Notes: a model not told the origin generated them from the letters alone. A DNA stretch of 64,000 bases from Harmonia axyridis (GCF_914767665.1 NC_059501.1:81380798-81444797); one strand, 5' to 3'. Counted from the first letter of the stretch, positions 1 through 12,999 are shown. Translations and numbers: made by a program.

Positions 1-38
1 CAATGTTGACCGAAATTTCAACAATTTGGGTATAATGG

Positions 39-520
39 TGTGGGTTGTGGTCCTTATACTGTGACTAACTAGTAGGTCACGGCCAAAGACTAAGGGAAAT
101 AAAAGAACGGGATAAAAACACTTATTCAATTTATTTCGAACCCACTAAAAATGTGTGAAGAAGATGATATTTAGATCTAATGGTTTTTTAAGGGTCGCTG
201 GACACTTTGGTCGTTGCGGCTCGGTCGCAGGTACTTTTTCGCCGGTCTCGGGAACATATGTGAAAATCTTTACTCTTCCCGTTGTCGGTGCAAGTGTTGC
301 ACATATGTTGTAGTTGTAGACTGGACTGAGCTCAATTGAATTATTCGCCCTGAAATTCCGAGTTTTATGGGCAATCAGGCTATTTTCCATTCGACCGTTA
401 GAAAAGCCTTTCTACGGATCCCTTAGGGATGCGGCTTTGATAATCCTAAGTTTGTACACCGAATTCTTCAGTTCTCGGACTATTTTCGAAGGAATAAGCA
501 ATTTGAGCCGGTTCCCCAAA
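39..520 (+). repeat. Solo LTR-like repeat, copy 1
   Basis: This is one of three copies of a ~480 bp repeat in the window; the others are at 9600-10081 (reverse) and 15209-15747. It begins TGTGGGTTGTGG and in better-kept copies ends CCCACA, the TG..CA ends expected of a retrotransposon long terminal repeat. The right end here is diverged, but AATGG before the start and AATGA just after the end may be a decayed target duplication. No internal retroelement coding region lies beside it, so a solo LTR is the simplest reading. Open frames inside it do not look like a known protein. Confidence 0.55.
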
Positions 521-1450
521 AATGAGGTTGTTAATTACTTCAGGTTAATGTTTATAATTACGTTTCATTTTTCTAGAAGCCAATGCAGATATTCAGCTTA
601 CCTGTCTACTATCGAAGACATTAAAATCTTTATTGGCTAATTAAATGTAATTTTACGTCTTAATTTAGGTCTGCTAAGATACCATTATCAGTGTTTTACC
701 CACCATGAATTAAATGCAATTGATCTCGAAAAAGTAGAGCGAATATTTTTGAAAATTTATATAAAACGGGTTAGTTACAGCAATTATAATGCAAGACGGG
801 TGGACAAATTTTTGTTATTAGATTTGTTCGGTGTAGAATAAGACAACCACAATCAATCAAAACATCGCAAAAATAACAGCAAGTTATAAAAAAACACACA
901 AAAACCAACACTGATTATTCAACATTCCTTAACTAGTTTGTTCACGAGCAATATTCTTCTCAAAGCAGAAAAGGCAACAGAAAACAATTTTAGTGATATG
1001 TCTGGCAAAGCATTATCTTATGCTTCACGTGAAACATCTCTGAAAAAACGATAATCTAGTGACATCAACATCAAGATTGATACATTTTCAAAGGGTTATG
1101 AGGCATTTGCAATCCAAATAAAGTTGCAGAATATGGACTGACATCATTTTGTCAGACACAATGTTGGTTGGCAATCATAAAACGCGGTGTGATAACACTT
1201 GGTCCACAAAAAATGTTTCGCATTCCAAAGGAAAATTATTATTTTGATATAAAATTCTGAGATTCAACAAGTTGAGAATGCGTCAAAACTTAATGTTTTT
1301 GTTTGAGATTTCAACTGAAAACAAACATTTTGGAACTTCATTGCAATTTAATTCAATTAAAAGTCTGAGAACTGAAACAAATATCAAATTTCATATAGAA
1401 AAAGTCTGTTGAGTCTCTCTCTACAATTATATAATTGTGCCTTTCCACAG
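521..1450. other. Non-coding DNA, presumably a myosin V intron
   Basis: No exon with coding character was found between the solo LTR and the first myosin V exon. The stretch is AT-rich and ends in a pyrimidine-rich acceptor (TTCCACAG) at 1450. It is inferred to be the right part of an intron whose upstream exon lies outside the window. Confidence 0.5.
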
Positions 1451-4400
1451 ATGCCCAGGGGGACAGATAGTTCATGGACGGAAAAATTGTACATGAAATG
1501 TGCAAAATATTCTCACTTCGGAAAAGGAAAATTCGGTAGGACCGCTTTCACCATTAGCCACTTTGCCGGAAAAGTCGAATATGAAAGCAGCGGGTTCTTA
1601 GAGAAAAACAGAGACACAGTTATTGAGGAACAAATCAACGTCATCAAGCAGAGTAAAAGCAAACTGGTCAGCAGGTGAGTGATTTCAAACCAATAACAAA
1701 CAAGTTATACAATAGATAAGTGCAGCGAATTGATTTCTTTTTTTTCAAAACGCAATGGAAGCATTTAAAAATTGTCATTATAGAAATTAACTCATTCAAT
1801 TATTAATATGAAAGCATATGATTACAAAATGGCAAATGCATCAGTTTTTAAAATGTTTTTTGGCATTATGATATGCCATAAACCATTCGTGGAAGTGTAA
1901 TCAACAACTTCTCAAAGTTTGTCGGCAATCTGGAGAACAGTATAAGAAAACATATAGGACAAACGAACATACATCTAATAGTTTCTATATAGATATTCTT
2001 TAATCACTAAGAAATATATACATCACAGTATAATCATTCCAACATTATATGAATCGGTCATATCGAAGGAAAAATTAAAATTAAATGACAACTGAAATAA
2101 CTGATCGGATGAGAACAAAAATCTTAAGTAATACACATCCCAAAAACTCTACAAAAGTACTTCAACATCTAAAAAAAAAATTAAATTAAATCAAAATCTG
2201 CAATTTGTTGTTTGTACTTAATTTGTCCTGCTGAATTGTTTCAATTTTTATGGATCGCTTTCTGAAATACTAAAGATGTGTCGTCTGAATACCTTAATAG
2301 GAAACTTTTGAAAACATCCGCTAATTTATTTGTTTATACAATAAACAAGAAAGCTCCCGTGATAGATCCCTGTGGTACTCCTTCCTTTACTATATGTTCT
2401 TCAGATTCCATGATTTCATCAGTTTCAACAAATCACTGTTTTCGAACATTCAAGTATGACCTAACTACTCTTTGAATTCCATATCTCACCATCTTTCTCA
2501 ACTTAGTCTCATGGTCCATCATTAAAAATATCTAGGAATAAAAGCTTCTGTATTATTTCTCCTATTCAGTGAATCAATTATTTTACATAGACATTTATCT
2601 CCGTCTCCACATATTTACTATAACTAAACATAAAATTGTATCATTTTAGACTATTTTGCTCAGACGCTCAAAAACAAGCAAACCCCGGTACCAAAGTCAA
2701 AATAATACCATCCAAACCGAAATCTGGTGTTCAGAAATCCCACAAGAAGACAGTCGGTTACCAATTCAGGGACTCGCTGACAAGGCTCATGGAAACCTTG
2801 AACGCCACAACACCTTACTACATCAGATGTATAAAACCCAATGACGACAAACGCAAATTTGAATTCAACCCTAAGAGAGCTGCTCAACAACTCAGGGCAT
2901 GCGGTGTCCTAGAGACCATAAGGCTTTCTGCAGCCGGCTTCCCCAGTAGATGGAGCTACAACGAATTCTTCTGCCGATACAGGGTGCTCTGCAAATTCAA
3001 GGATGTCGATAAGAACAACATGGAGAGAACTTGCGAGAAGATCATACATCAGTACATCAAAAATTCCGATATGTACCAGTTCGGTAAAACCAAAATATTC
3101 TTCAGAGCTTCGCAGGTTGCTTACCTTGAGACCCTCAGGAGCGAGAAGCTGAAGAGGTGCTGTATCATCATGCAGAAAACTGTGAGAGCCTTCATCGCGA
3201 AGAAGAAGTTCTTGAGGATCAAGAAGTCTGTTATGTTACTACAACGTTACGGTAGAGGCTACCTTGCAAGAAGGTTTGTTATATACTCTGTCTAACTTAG
3301 ACACGATTACTCACTCTACCATTATTTTTTTTCAGGTTGGCAACGAGCATCCGAAGAGAACGAGCTGCAATTATGATGCAGAAACACATCAGAGGTTGGT
3401 TACGAAGAGTCCACTACAATAGACTCAGAAAATCTGTCATAGGAATTCAAACTTACAGTAGAGGTTACCTAGCTAGATTAAGATACTTAAAACTCAAATA
3501 TAACGCTAAGGTAAACTGTCTTAAAGTGAACCAAGATCAATATTAATCAGTTCATTTTCAGGCCACCATAATACAGAAACATTGGCGGGGATGGTTGGCA
3601 AGGAAAAGAGCAAATAAGATAAGTAAGGACATCGTTATTTGCCAATCGGCGATCAGAAGATTTTTGGCGAAAAAACAATACAAAAAACTGAAGATTGAAG
3701 CTAGATCAATTGAACACGTGAAAGCACTCAACAAAGGCTTAGAGAATAAGATCATCAGCTTACAACAGAAGATTGACGAATTGAATAAACAATATAATGC
3801 TTTAGAAAAGAATAACAATAACTACACCAAAGAAATCAAGGATCTCAAGTAAGTGCACTAATTCATTGTTCATTTGTTAGTATATATCATTTTAAATTGT
3901 TAATAGAAATGTAGCCTTATTCTTGTCTGAATAAGACCAAATAGTCTCCTATCATTGGGATAGGCATTAATAAAACATTAGTAATTTTAATAGCCTTCAA
4001 CCACTTAAGTTAACTAAGATTCAAGTAGTTATCGGAGATAACCGCAAGAGGGATTCAATAGCTCAAATTCATTTCATTTCAGGACCAAAATGACAAGCTT
4101 CAAAGCTCTGGAAATAGAAGTTAAGAATCTGAACAATTTGCTCATAGAAAAAAATAAAAATATAGACAAACTTGAGGAAAAGATAAAAATAGAGATCGAA
4201 GAAAAGATGGATCTCGTACACGAGCGGGAAAAACTCATTGACGAGAAGAGAATAGAGAAGGAAGAAAAGTTAAAACTCGTAGAAGAAATAGAAAAGTTAA
4301 AAGAATTGATTAATACGAACGAGAAGAACAGTGAGAAGCAGTTGGAGAACCGTTTGGAGGAAGAGAAGAACCTGATGATTAACGAGAGAGACAGCGACAG

Positions 4401-7400
4401 ACAGGCTTACCAGAGGCTGTTGCAAGATTTCCACGAGATGGAACAGCGTTATGAGGAGTTGGAGAAGCAACAAGACACTAGGTCCAATTCGCATCATAGA
4501 AATATTAGCGATGTCAGCAGCATCACCAATCTAGATATTCCCGAAGATCATGGTTATGGTTCGGTTAGATCTGCCAGCTCAGCCTCTACCAATAGGGAAA
4601 GAGTGGATAATATAGACTGGAAAACTGAAGGTAAACATTCGAAATATAAATAGGAATACAACTTTGCTTCCGCCGTTTTTTTTCCGGAATTCGAGGCTTT
4701 ATTGTAAAAAACTGGTTATACATTTATGATTCAAAGTATTGTCCATCGCTGACCTCTACTTTCTTCCATCTTTCCCACATTGAAAAAACTGGTCATCTTT
4801 TGAAGCGATCCACGAATCGATCCAATTTTTTGCTTCTTCATAAGACCGGAAGTGCTGGTCAGACAGGCCGTGTGCCATTGATCGAAACAAGTGATAGTCC
4901 GAGGGAGCAACGTCTGGAGAATACGGCGGCTGGGGTAGGACTTCCCATTTCAATGTACCAAGTATGTCTTGACCACTTTCGCAACATGGGTTCGAGCATT
5001 GTCATGCTATAAAATCACTTTCATGCCTTTCGTTGTATTGCGGCCGTTTGTCTTTCAATGCTTGGCCCAAATGCATTAATTGCGTTCGATAACGATCGCC
5101 TGTGATTCTTTCAGTCGGCTTTAACAACTCATAATACACAACGCCGAGCTAGTCCCACCAAATACAGAGCATGAGCATGAATATTCGGTTTGGCCGATGG
5201 CGTGAGAGCATGGACGGAATATCCCCATGATTGTCTGCGCTTGGGATTATTGTAATGAACCTATTTTTCGTCTCCAGTCACAATGTGATGCAGAAATCCC
5301 TTCCTTTTCTGCCTTGCAAGCAGCTGTTCACAAGAAAACAGACGCCATACACTATCTCTCTGCTTCAACTCGTACGGCACCCAATTTCCTTGTTTCTGAA
5401 TAATTCCCATGACTTTAAGGCGTTTTGATATGGCTTATTACGTGACTTCCAATGATCCTGCCAATTTTTGTTGCATTTAACACGAGTCTTGATCAAGTAA
5501 TTCCTCCAATTCTGCATGTTCGAAAACCTTCTCTCTTCCACCGCCATGCTGGTCTTCGACGTCAAAAACACCGTTCTTGAAGCGTTGAAACCATGTTCGG
5601 CATGTTCTTTCAATAATAGTGGCCTCACCATAGGTATTCGAGAGCATTCGATGAGCTTCAGTCGTAGATTTCTTCATATTAAAGCAGAAAATTAAAACCT
5701 CCCGCAAATGACGAGAATTTGTCTCGTAAGCTGACATGTTCAAACGAGAATAACTTTACGATGCAGGTACAAATCGACTAATATTTCGATGACGTTATGT
5801 TTACAAATACCTAAGCTCATTGTATGGCATCTACGATCTATCTATCTCGGCTACCACTTACCACTACAGTCATCTATTGTAAAACGGCGGAAGCAAAGTT
5901 GTACGCCTAATATGATTACAATTCACTCAACTTCACTCAAACAATAAAAATATATTTTTTCTTGAAAATTAGACTTTGTTCGGAAACATTGTCACCTTCA
6001 AGAGTAATGCATGCTCCTCTAACTTTTCAATACCTTTTTTTTTCTGTAGAAAGATATTGATTGTTGGGGTACAAGCACACCACTTTGAACTACCATTGTT
6101 AAAAGATTACATAGTTAGACAACAGAAGTATCGCGAGAATGATTCTCAACGCATAGTAATCATGTGGCTTTTAATGAACACAAAAGGTGGCTTCATTCCA
6201 TAAGCAATACCATACTATAATTTCAACAGTGTGGTGCATATATGCCATTTCATAGAAAATTGAGGATCTCGTTTTTCCCAAGTAGTTTTCTCACCCTTGC
6301 TTGGCCATCATACATGACCAAAAGTCTGTTAGACTTGTTGTCACTGAAATATTGAGCATTTTTGCCGGTATTCTTCTTGGGTTTTACTATCAACCTTAAA
6401 ATTGTTCGTGGAATACCCTACATATTTTCATCGCACCATTTTCTCTCAACAGCGTCTCCAGAAAGCCGAACTCCAAGCTCAAACGAGAGCGACACTAGGA
6501 TAGACAGCGACCAAAAGATCGACCTCGGCCTGGTGCTCAGGCTGCAACGCAAACTGGCTTCTGTAGAGCGAGATAAGATGCATGTAGAGCGTCGCCTGGA
6601 AGAGCTGGACAACACTCCGAAGGTGACAGACGCCATGAACGCCGCCAGAGATTCTTTAAGAATATCAGAGTTGGAGATGCAGAATTCAACCCTCAAAACG
6701 CAACTGCTCGAACTCCAGAACAGCATCAACGAAGGCACCGCCAAGGCCCAGCTTCTAGAGCAGCTCAAACTGGCCCAGAACGAGTTGGAGAGGAAGGCGG
6801 AGGAGATCATACAACTCAAGTGCGTCCTTGCTAGTCAGACGAATAATATGAAGACTATTGTCAATTCTAAATCTAGGATAGGTAAGCAGAGATATTTATA
6901 TCAACGATTAGTTGTTAGGTAAAAAATTAAGCCTCCACAAAAGACAACCGATTCTCTTAACTCGAACAAGCTCTAAGCTTCTGAAATACCTAGGAGAGTC
7001 GGGATAGGAAAAAAACATTGAATAATTAAATTCAGATCTCGCCTATCAAACAAGAAAACAGACAATTTTAAAGCCACAAAATATTCGCTCATGTTATCCA
7101 TTACTAATTCTCAAAAATTTATCAGAAACAGGTTTAACCTACGATGAAGAAGGTGAGTTCTCGTGTGGATTGTTAACTTTCTCTTCAAAATATTTTCCAA
7201 ATAGTCTTTCCTATATCTTCAATATCTGCATGTTATGAATAACTTATTTTTGTGTTGTTCATTTCTCTTTTTATTTATTTTCATGGATTGTTCATTCAAA
7301 CTTTCGATTTTGCTTTATCTATAGACTTTTTGTGTTTGAATTCTTCTGAAATCAAGTTTGCCGCATGAAAGCATGAAATTCACAGATTCTGAATGAATTG

Positions 7401-10400
7401 ATTAGGTGAAATTCTGAAGCAACTGCAATCGATCAAATCATTATAATAATAATCAATTAGGCTGTTATTTTTTTTGAAGTTTTTCATCTATTATTTCAAC
7501 ATTTGCCTCATCAAAATTCATTCAGTGACTAATGAAAAATTTTCTAACGAAAAATGAATGAAAATAGTGCTAATAGAAAAAACTATATCAAAATAAAGAA
7601 TATAGTTATGATCGATTATGTTGAAATAGTTTTGATGTTATGTATACCTCTCGGGTGTAGAAAATATGTATATAAAATATTGAATCATATGAACAAAAAT
7701 TTTTATCACAGGTGAATACATAAATGAGGATGGAGAACTGGCCTTAGCCTACGAAACTCAGAAGACAATAAACAAACAATTAGAGTTAGAACTACAAGAT
7801 GAAAAAGCCAAGTACAAATCCTACGAGAAAGAGTACAAATTAGAAATAGCGAGACTTCGTGATGACAACGAAAAACTACAGAAAGTCTTGTGCTCAAATC
7901 TAGTCAATAGTCAGCAAACTGAAAATGAGCTATACATGCAGCATGAAATAACTAGGTAAGATTAACATGTGAATTGTCGCTTCTTGTTGGGTTCAAACCA
8001 ATCATTTCCAGGCTCACCAATGAGAATTTGGACCTCCTCAACCAAAAGGATGCAATAACCGAAAGCAATAAGAAGATGAAAAGACAATACAAATATTTAA
8101 CGAAGCGGTTCAAGGATGCCGGAATAGAAATGGAAGAGTCGCAGATAGATATGGCAACAATGGATAATAAAGATGTGGTTGTCAATAAGCCTGTACGGAA
8201 GGTTTACGCTATTAAGAGACAAGAAAGGGAATATCTTGGCATGTTCTCTTTTCCGAGAGGCGAGCAGAATAATATCATGAAGAATCTTGTTATACGTAAG
8301 TATAAAGATTTTTGAGTAGATATGACATTTTTTGAAACGTCGTAGCTGCTATTTTTTGAATTATAAAAATGTCACTAGATATTATATGGGGTTGAGGTTG
8401 ACGTTGATTTTTTCATCATACGGCAACACCTTCCTTGCCGTCAAACCTGGCCTGGTCAGTTTCTGAACCATTTCGTTGCATTTCGACCACGATATCTGTT
8501 GTTGACCTTGTCATAAGTGACATCTCCAGTCACCATCCTCTTCAAAAATGTGTCGATTCTGTTACGATTCAGCAGCAATTAGAAGATGGAAATTCGGCCC
8601 ATGAGGTTTTTTGCATCACAACGTGTGGCACCTAAACATCAAGCTTTTTTTCAAGCCAGTCTTCTTCAAATGATTCTAAACAGATTTATGATCGATGTTC
8701 AGCTCCTGAACAACTACTAACATGACGGCCTATCTACATATTTACCATGATTTTATCGACATTTTCGACGACAGGCCTTCCAGAGCGTGATGCATCATTT
8801 ACCTACTATCCTACAATCCAAGACACTAGCTGCCTACATTTGCGCCCGAGAGTGTTTCAAAAGAAACCTCAAAGGGGTGCTTATTCACATCACTACGGAC
8901 AACCAAGCCACACTGAGATCCCTAGAATCATATTACCAGGGGTCACTACTGACATGGGAGTGCCGTAATACCATAAAGCAACTTGACAGGGTCAATACAG
9001 TACCTCTATTATAGGCACCGGGTCATTGTGGTATTGAAGGGACAATAGAAAAATCATCTGGAGGAATACTCCGGGTCTTGCTCAGGCAAAGTTTATGAGA
9101 CTTTCACCGACCTATACCAGAAAGTTCTTGAAGCTACCACGATCTTCGGGTAATGGTGGGACTGTTGACAGGACACTGTCGGTGCAAATACTTTTTGTAC
9201 CGCATAGGTAAGTCAGCAGATGAAATTTGCAGACTCTGTGGAAAGGAGGTAGAAACAGCCGAACACATAGTAAACAAATGCCCGGAGCTGACTGGCCTAT
9301 GAACCACTCATATGACAAAGTCAGTTCTGGATACTCACGAAGTAATAACCAAGGATGGCGTCGGTTTTATTGACAGTATTGACGGCCTCCCTGGGTTTGT
9401 ATTAATAGGAAGGGTTAAGAACAAGCGATCAACTTGGTCGCAGTTCCCGGCAGCTATCAGAACCGTAACAACAACGTGAAATAATATAATAATACCTCCA
9501 CTACACCAGAACGGAATCGCTCGAACCAATTTGTGCAACACCAAGAAAAATAATATCAACCCCCGTATTTTGTTAGTTGATTTCGTTTGAAATTATCAGT
9601 GTGGGGAATCTATTGATTCCCTCGAAAATATTCGAGATAAGTTGAATTTCGAACCAAAATGCGAAAAACGGTGTAAAAATTTGGAATGATCAAAGCCACA
9701 CCCCTAAGGGATCTGTAGAAAGGCTTTGCTAACAGTCGAAAGGAAAACGGCCTGAAAATCGGTATTTCAGGGCGAATAATACAATTGAGTTCACCCCAGT
9801 CTACAACTACAACATATGTGCAACACTTGCACCGACAACGAGAAGAGTAAAGATTTTCACATCTGTTCCCGAGAACGACGAAAAGTACCTGCGACCGAGC
9901 CGCAACGACCCAAGTGTCCAGCGACCCTTAAAAAACGATTAGATCTAAATATCATCTTCTTCACACATTTTAAGTTGATTGGAAATGAATTGAATAAGTG
10001 CTTTTATCCCGTTCTTTTCTTTCCCTTATTTGTCCTTGGCCGTGAACTACTTTAGTCACAGTATAAGGACCACAACCCACAATCAGAAAAAAAAATTCTA
10101 AGATATATCGTGACGTCTTTCTTTCAGAGCTCAAACCTAGGACGGCGATCACACTGTTGCCATGTCTACCCGCCTACATAGTTTTCATGTGCATCCGTCA
10201 TACAGATTTCATAAACGATGACGAGAAGGTCAAGAGTCTTATTTCGGCTTTCACCAATGCCGTCAAGAAAGTTGTGAGGAAAAGATACGAAGACTTTGAA
10301 ACAACAGTGCTTTGGCTGGCTAATACTTTGAGGTAAGAAAGAACACTATAGAACCTCAGCGATAACACTTACACTCGTTATTTGCAGGCTGTTGCACAAT

Positions 10401-12999
10401 ATGAAGCAGTATAGCGGAGACAAAGCGTTCCAACACAAGAACACACCAAAACAGAACGAGAAATGTCTAAGGAATTTCGACCTATCCGAATATCGGCAGC
10501 TGCTTTCGGACATTGCTGTTTGGATATGTCAAGGTATGCGCCAGTTTGATAACTGATTCTTTCATCTAGGTCCTAGTTCGCGAACTAGTTCATTCATATA
10601 GATCATAGTTCGTGAACTAGTCCTTTTATATAGTTACTCTATAGTTCATAGTTCATGAATTGGTTCTTAAATATAGCTCGCAGTTCGTGAACAAGTTTTT
10701 TCCATAGATTTCGTAGTTTGTAAACTTTTCTCACACAGTTTATAGTTCGGGAAAGAGCCAGTCTTGGAAGTGGTTATAAGATATAATTCGTAATTCACTA
10801 ACTAGTTCGTTCTTATACTTAGTTTTCATGATCTAGTCCTTTCATTCCTGAACTCCGTAGTTTGAGAACTGGTTCATTCACTTAGTTCGTAGTTCTCGAA
10901 CTAGTTCTTTCGTAGTTCATTAACGGGTTCATTCATACAGCTCGTAGTTCGGGAACTAGTTCATCCTAAGGTTCATAGTTCAAGAAAGAGCCAGTTCGTT
11001 ATTCGCGAACTAGTTCTTTCGTAGTTCTCGAACTAGTTTTTTCGTAGTTCATTAACGGGTTCGTAGCTCGTAGTTCGGGAACTAGTTCATCCTAAGGTTC
11101 ATAGTTCAAGAAAGAGCCAGTTCGTTATTCGCGAACTAGTTCTTCCGTAGTTCATGTCATATAGCTCGTAGTTGGCAAACTAGTTTCATCCGTAGTTCGG
11201 AAAAGAGCCAGTTCGTTATTCGAGAACTATCTTATTTTATAGTGATCGTAGTTAGAGAAATGAAAGTTGCTTCTAGTTCGTACTTCACAAACTAGTTCTT
11301 TCACTTTTGGTGATTCACTGGTGAACTGGCGATCATATTTCCGAGTAGAATGTTAGAGAAGAACACTATTGACAGTTTTGGCGTTTCAGGTTCAATAAGA
11401 AGTCTCATAAAAACAGTAAAGGATCAAATCGTGCCAGCCGTTTTAGAACACGAAGAGATCCAAGGTATAAGCGGCAACATTCCTGGAGCGATGAGAGGCA
11501 GGATGGGTAGCGTCACAACTCCCGGTTCTCCTTCACAGAAACCCATTACGATATTGTTACAGGAACTAACCAATCATCACAAGGTAAGGGAGAAGTTTGC
11601 ACATCAATGATAATTTTAAAGAAGATGCTGTCATTATCTGAGAAATGCTTCATTCAATTTTCTTTCCAGATATTAACTTTTTATGGAGTTGACGCCGAAG
11701 TCATATCACAGATCTTCAGGCAAATGTTTTACTTCTTGTGTGCTACAAGTCTGAACAATCTGCTTCTGAGGAAAGATTTGTGCCACTGGTCCAAAGGGAT
11801 ACAGATCAGACATAATCTTTCTCACTTTGAGATGTGGATCAGAGACAAAAATTTAGACGTGAGTTCAAATGAGCGATTTTCGAAATTTTTTTCTCCAATT
11901 ACTTATCTATCTCTTTTCAGGAAACGTGTATTCATGCTCTCAAACCCATAATCCAGGCTGCGCAACTGTTGCAAGCCAGAAAAGAGGAAGAAAAGGACGT
12001 TATCAGCATCTGTGACATGTGCAGCGATCTAACTGGTCACATGATTTGCAAAATACTCAATCTATACACACCGGTCGATGAATATGAAAAGAGAATCTCG
12101 AAAGGATTTATTCAGAATGTGCAGGCGGAGTTAAAACGCAGACATCATCCAGAAGAGGTGAGTGAATAAGTTCAATGAACACTATTACTAATCTTAAACT
12201 ACTACAGGTAAGGTGTTTTTCAATAGGAGGTTTCATTTTGATATGAAAAAACGAGTCCTTATCTTTCACGTGGCCACAAAGGAAAAGGTCTAAAGGTGTT
12301 AAATCACAAGATCTCAGTGGCCAATTGTGATCACCTCTTTGAGAAATAACGCGTTCAGGCAGCTTATCTTTGCAATGATCGTCCACATCAATATATTCCA
12401 AGTCCGTCCATAAAAATCATTAATCATAGACTAATTCCCAAGATCGACGAGGAATCGACAAACCTAGTTCTTGGTCAACACTACAGCAGCGATATTCTCA
12501 GTTGTTCTTGAGCAACGCACCTGGTTTCGATTTTTCACAACTTGTCCCAACCAGTTTCATTATTGACAGCTAAGAAGGTGCTTCACGACGACCCAAAAGT
12601 GGTCTAGTTTGCAAACTGTGACTGCAAATTTTTCACCATGTTTGTCGAGAATTTCAACAATTTCACTGCGTTGTTGAAGAGTGTATGGTTTCATTTTTAG
12701 TAATGACGTAGTTTTACTTGTCAAATGTCAAAAGATGACAACTTCAAAAGTGACATATGCCCAAATAGCGGGCTTTTCAAAATGAAATATCTTATTGGAA
12801 AACCTAGCACATTGTAATTACGCCAAAGTTCTTGCCTTGACCACAGTTTTTTTCAAATTATCAAACTTTTTTGCAGCCCCGTCTGATGGAGGTCAACTTC
12901 CTATATCCATTGAAGTTCCCCTTCAATCCGTCGGATATTTGCTTCGAAAAGATCGAAATACCAGAGATTTTAGACTTAGGTATTTTAGAAAAAGTTTGA
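1451..12999 (+). CDS. didum: Class V unconventional myosin, 3' part (N-terminal motor missing)
   Basis: Actin-based motor that carries organelles and vesicles in the cytoplasm. Exons: 1451-1674, 2650-3273, 3336-3510, 3562-3848, 4083-4630, 6453-6881, 7132-7152, 7712-7955, 8012-8295, 10128-10332, 10388-10533, 11390-11583, 11670-11858, 11921-12157, 12877-12999. All phases join, giving 1309 residues and a TGA stop. In order: the lower motor domain, including the conserved LRACGVLETIR stretch and GFPSRW; six IQ motifs for calmodulin or light chains (for example MQKTVRAFIAKKKF and IQKHWRGWLARKR); long charged coiled coil; then a globular cargo domain of DIL type (FDLSEYRQLLSD, NNLLLRKDLCHWSKG, KILNLYTPVDEYE). 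The end FPFNPSD..LGILEKV matches the family C-terminus. Full-length myosin V has about 1800 residues, so about 500 lie upstream of the window. Introns hold two mariner relics, one larger mariner, a LINE piece, an LTR and a minisatellite. Confidence 0.95.
4659..5901 (-). mobile_element. mariner element with broken transposase
   Basis: Inverted ends CAACTTTGCTTCCGCCG / CGGCGGAAGCAAAGTTG are flanked by TA on both sides (4657-4658 and 5902-5903), the hallmark of Tc1/mariner insertion. The minus strand carries a disrupted transposase. An N-terminal helix-turn-helix part runs down from about 5743 (MLSNTYGEATIIERTCRTW) and a C-terminal part near 4756-4953 has PPYSPDVAPSDYHLF, holding the last catalytic Asp of a DD34D mariner. 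Several frame changes separate them, so it is inactive. The element sits in the myosin V intron after the exon ending at 4630. Confidence 0.9.
7132..7152 (+). other. didum: 21-nt myosin V microexon
   Basis: Between AG at 7130-7131 and GTGAGT at 7153 lie 21 bases that encode GLTYDEE when joined to the phase-1 exons on each side (6881 and 7712). Joined, the reading continues into GEYINEDGELALAYE. Skipping it keeps the frame. It falls in the coiled-coil zone where vertebrate myosin Va has small alternative exons. No transcript evidence is available here. Confidence 0.65.
8410..8790 (-). mobile_element. Degenerate mariner transposase fragment
   Basis: Read on the minus strand, several broken segments match the order of a mariner transposase. 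A HVSS..helix-turn-helix stretch comes first. A region corresponding to the usual KKLDxWVPH motif follows, here KKLDV then a stop then VPHVV. Pieces of the catalytic domain come next. Many stops and frame shifts are present and no clear inverted ends were found, so this is an old relic in the myosin V intron 8296-10127. Confidence 0.55.
8787..9560 (+). mobile_element. LINE fragment, RNase H and C-terminal region
   Basis: The plus strand codes HITTDNQATLRSLESYYQG, then a stop, then APGHCGIEGN, the order of an RNase H domain of a non-LTR retrotransposon. Further on, in another frame, comes LLTGHCRCKYFLYRIG followed by CRLCGKEVETAEHI, a Cys/His C-terminal pattern typical of such elements. Premature stops and frame changes show it is dead. 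It lies in the same myosin V intron as the mariner relic and the second solo LTR. Confidence 0.75.
9600..10081 (-). repeat. Solo LTR-like repeat, copy 2, with 5-bp target duplication
   Basis: This is the best-preserved copy of the family. On the plus strand it runs from TGTGGGGAATC to CAACCCACA. ATCAG occurs immediately before (9595-9599) and immediately after (10082-10086), a 5-bp target site duplication as left by LTR retrotransposon integrase. It is in reverse orientation relative to copies 1 and 3. It ends only ~45 bp upstream of the myosin V exon starting at 10128, so part of the splice acceptor region adjoins the element. Confidence 0.75.
10555..11335. repeat. Palindromic minisatellite TAGTTCGNGAACTAGTTC
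   Basis: Nearly the whole myosin V intron 10534-11389 is an array of imperfect units. Their core is the palindrome AGTTCGNGAACT, separated by short A/T-rich or TTCAT spacers. A higher-order unit of 126 bp occurs at 10941-11066 and again from 11067, sharing GGGAACTAGTTCATCCTAAG and AAGAGCCAGTTCG. Roughly fifteen to twenty cores can be counted depending on the mismatch allowed. Confidence 0.85.
12211..12804 (-). mobile_element. Internally deleted mariner-like element
   Basis: The ends AGGTGTTTTTCAATAGG.. and ..CTTATTGGAAAACCT are imperfect inverted repeats beside TA. On the minus strand a short piece of transposase remains: WPLRSCDLTPLDLFLCG, the region of the last catalytic Asp (family consensus LTPLDYFLWG). 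At about 594 bp it is too short for a full element. It fills most of the last myosin V intron (12158-12876). Confidence 0.75.

Noticed and set aside
10555..11335. Reading the AGTTCGNGAACT array as true heat-shock elements
   Set aside because: Only the first pair has the two-base spacing; the next repeats are four bases apart, so a continuous heat-shock element is not formed.
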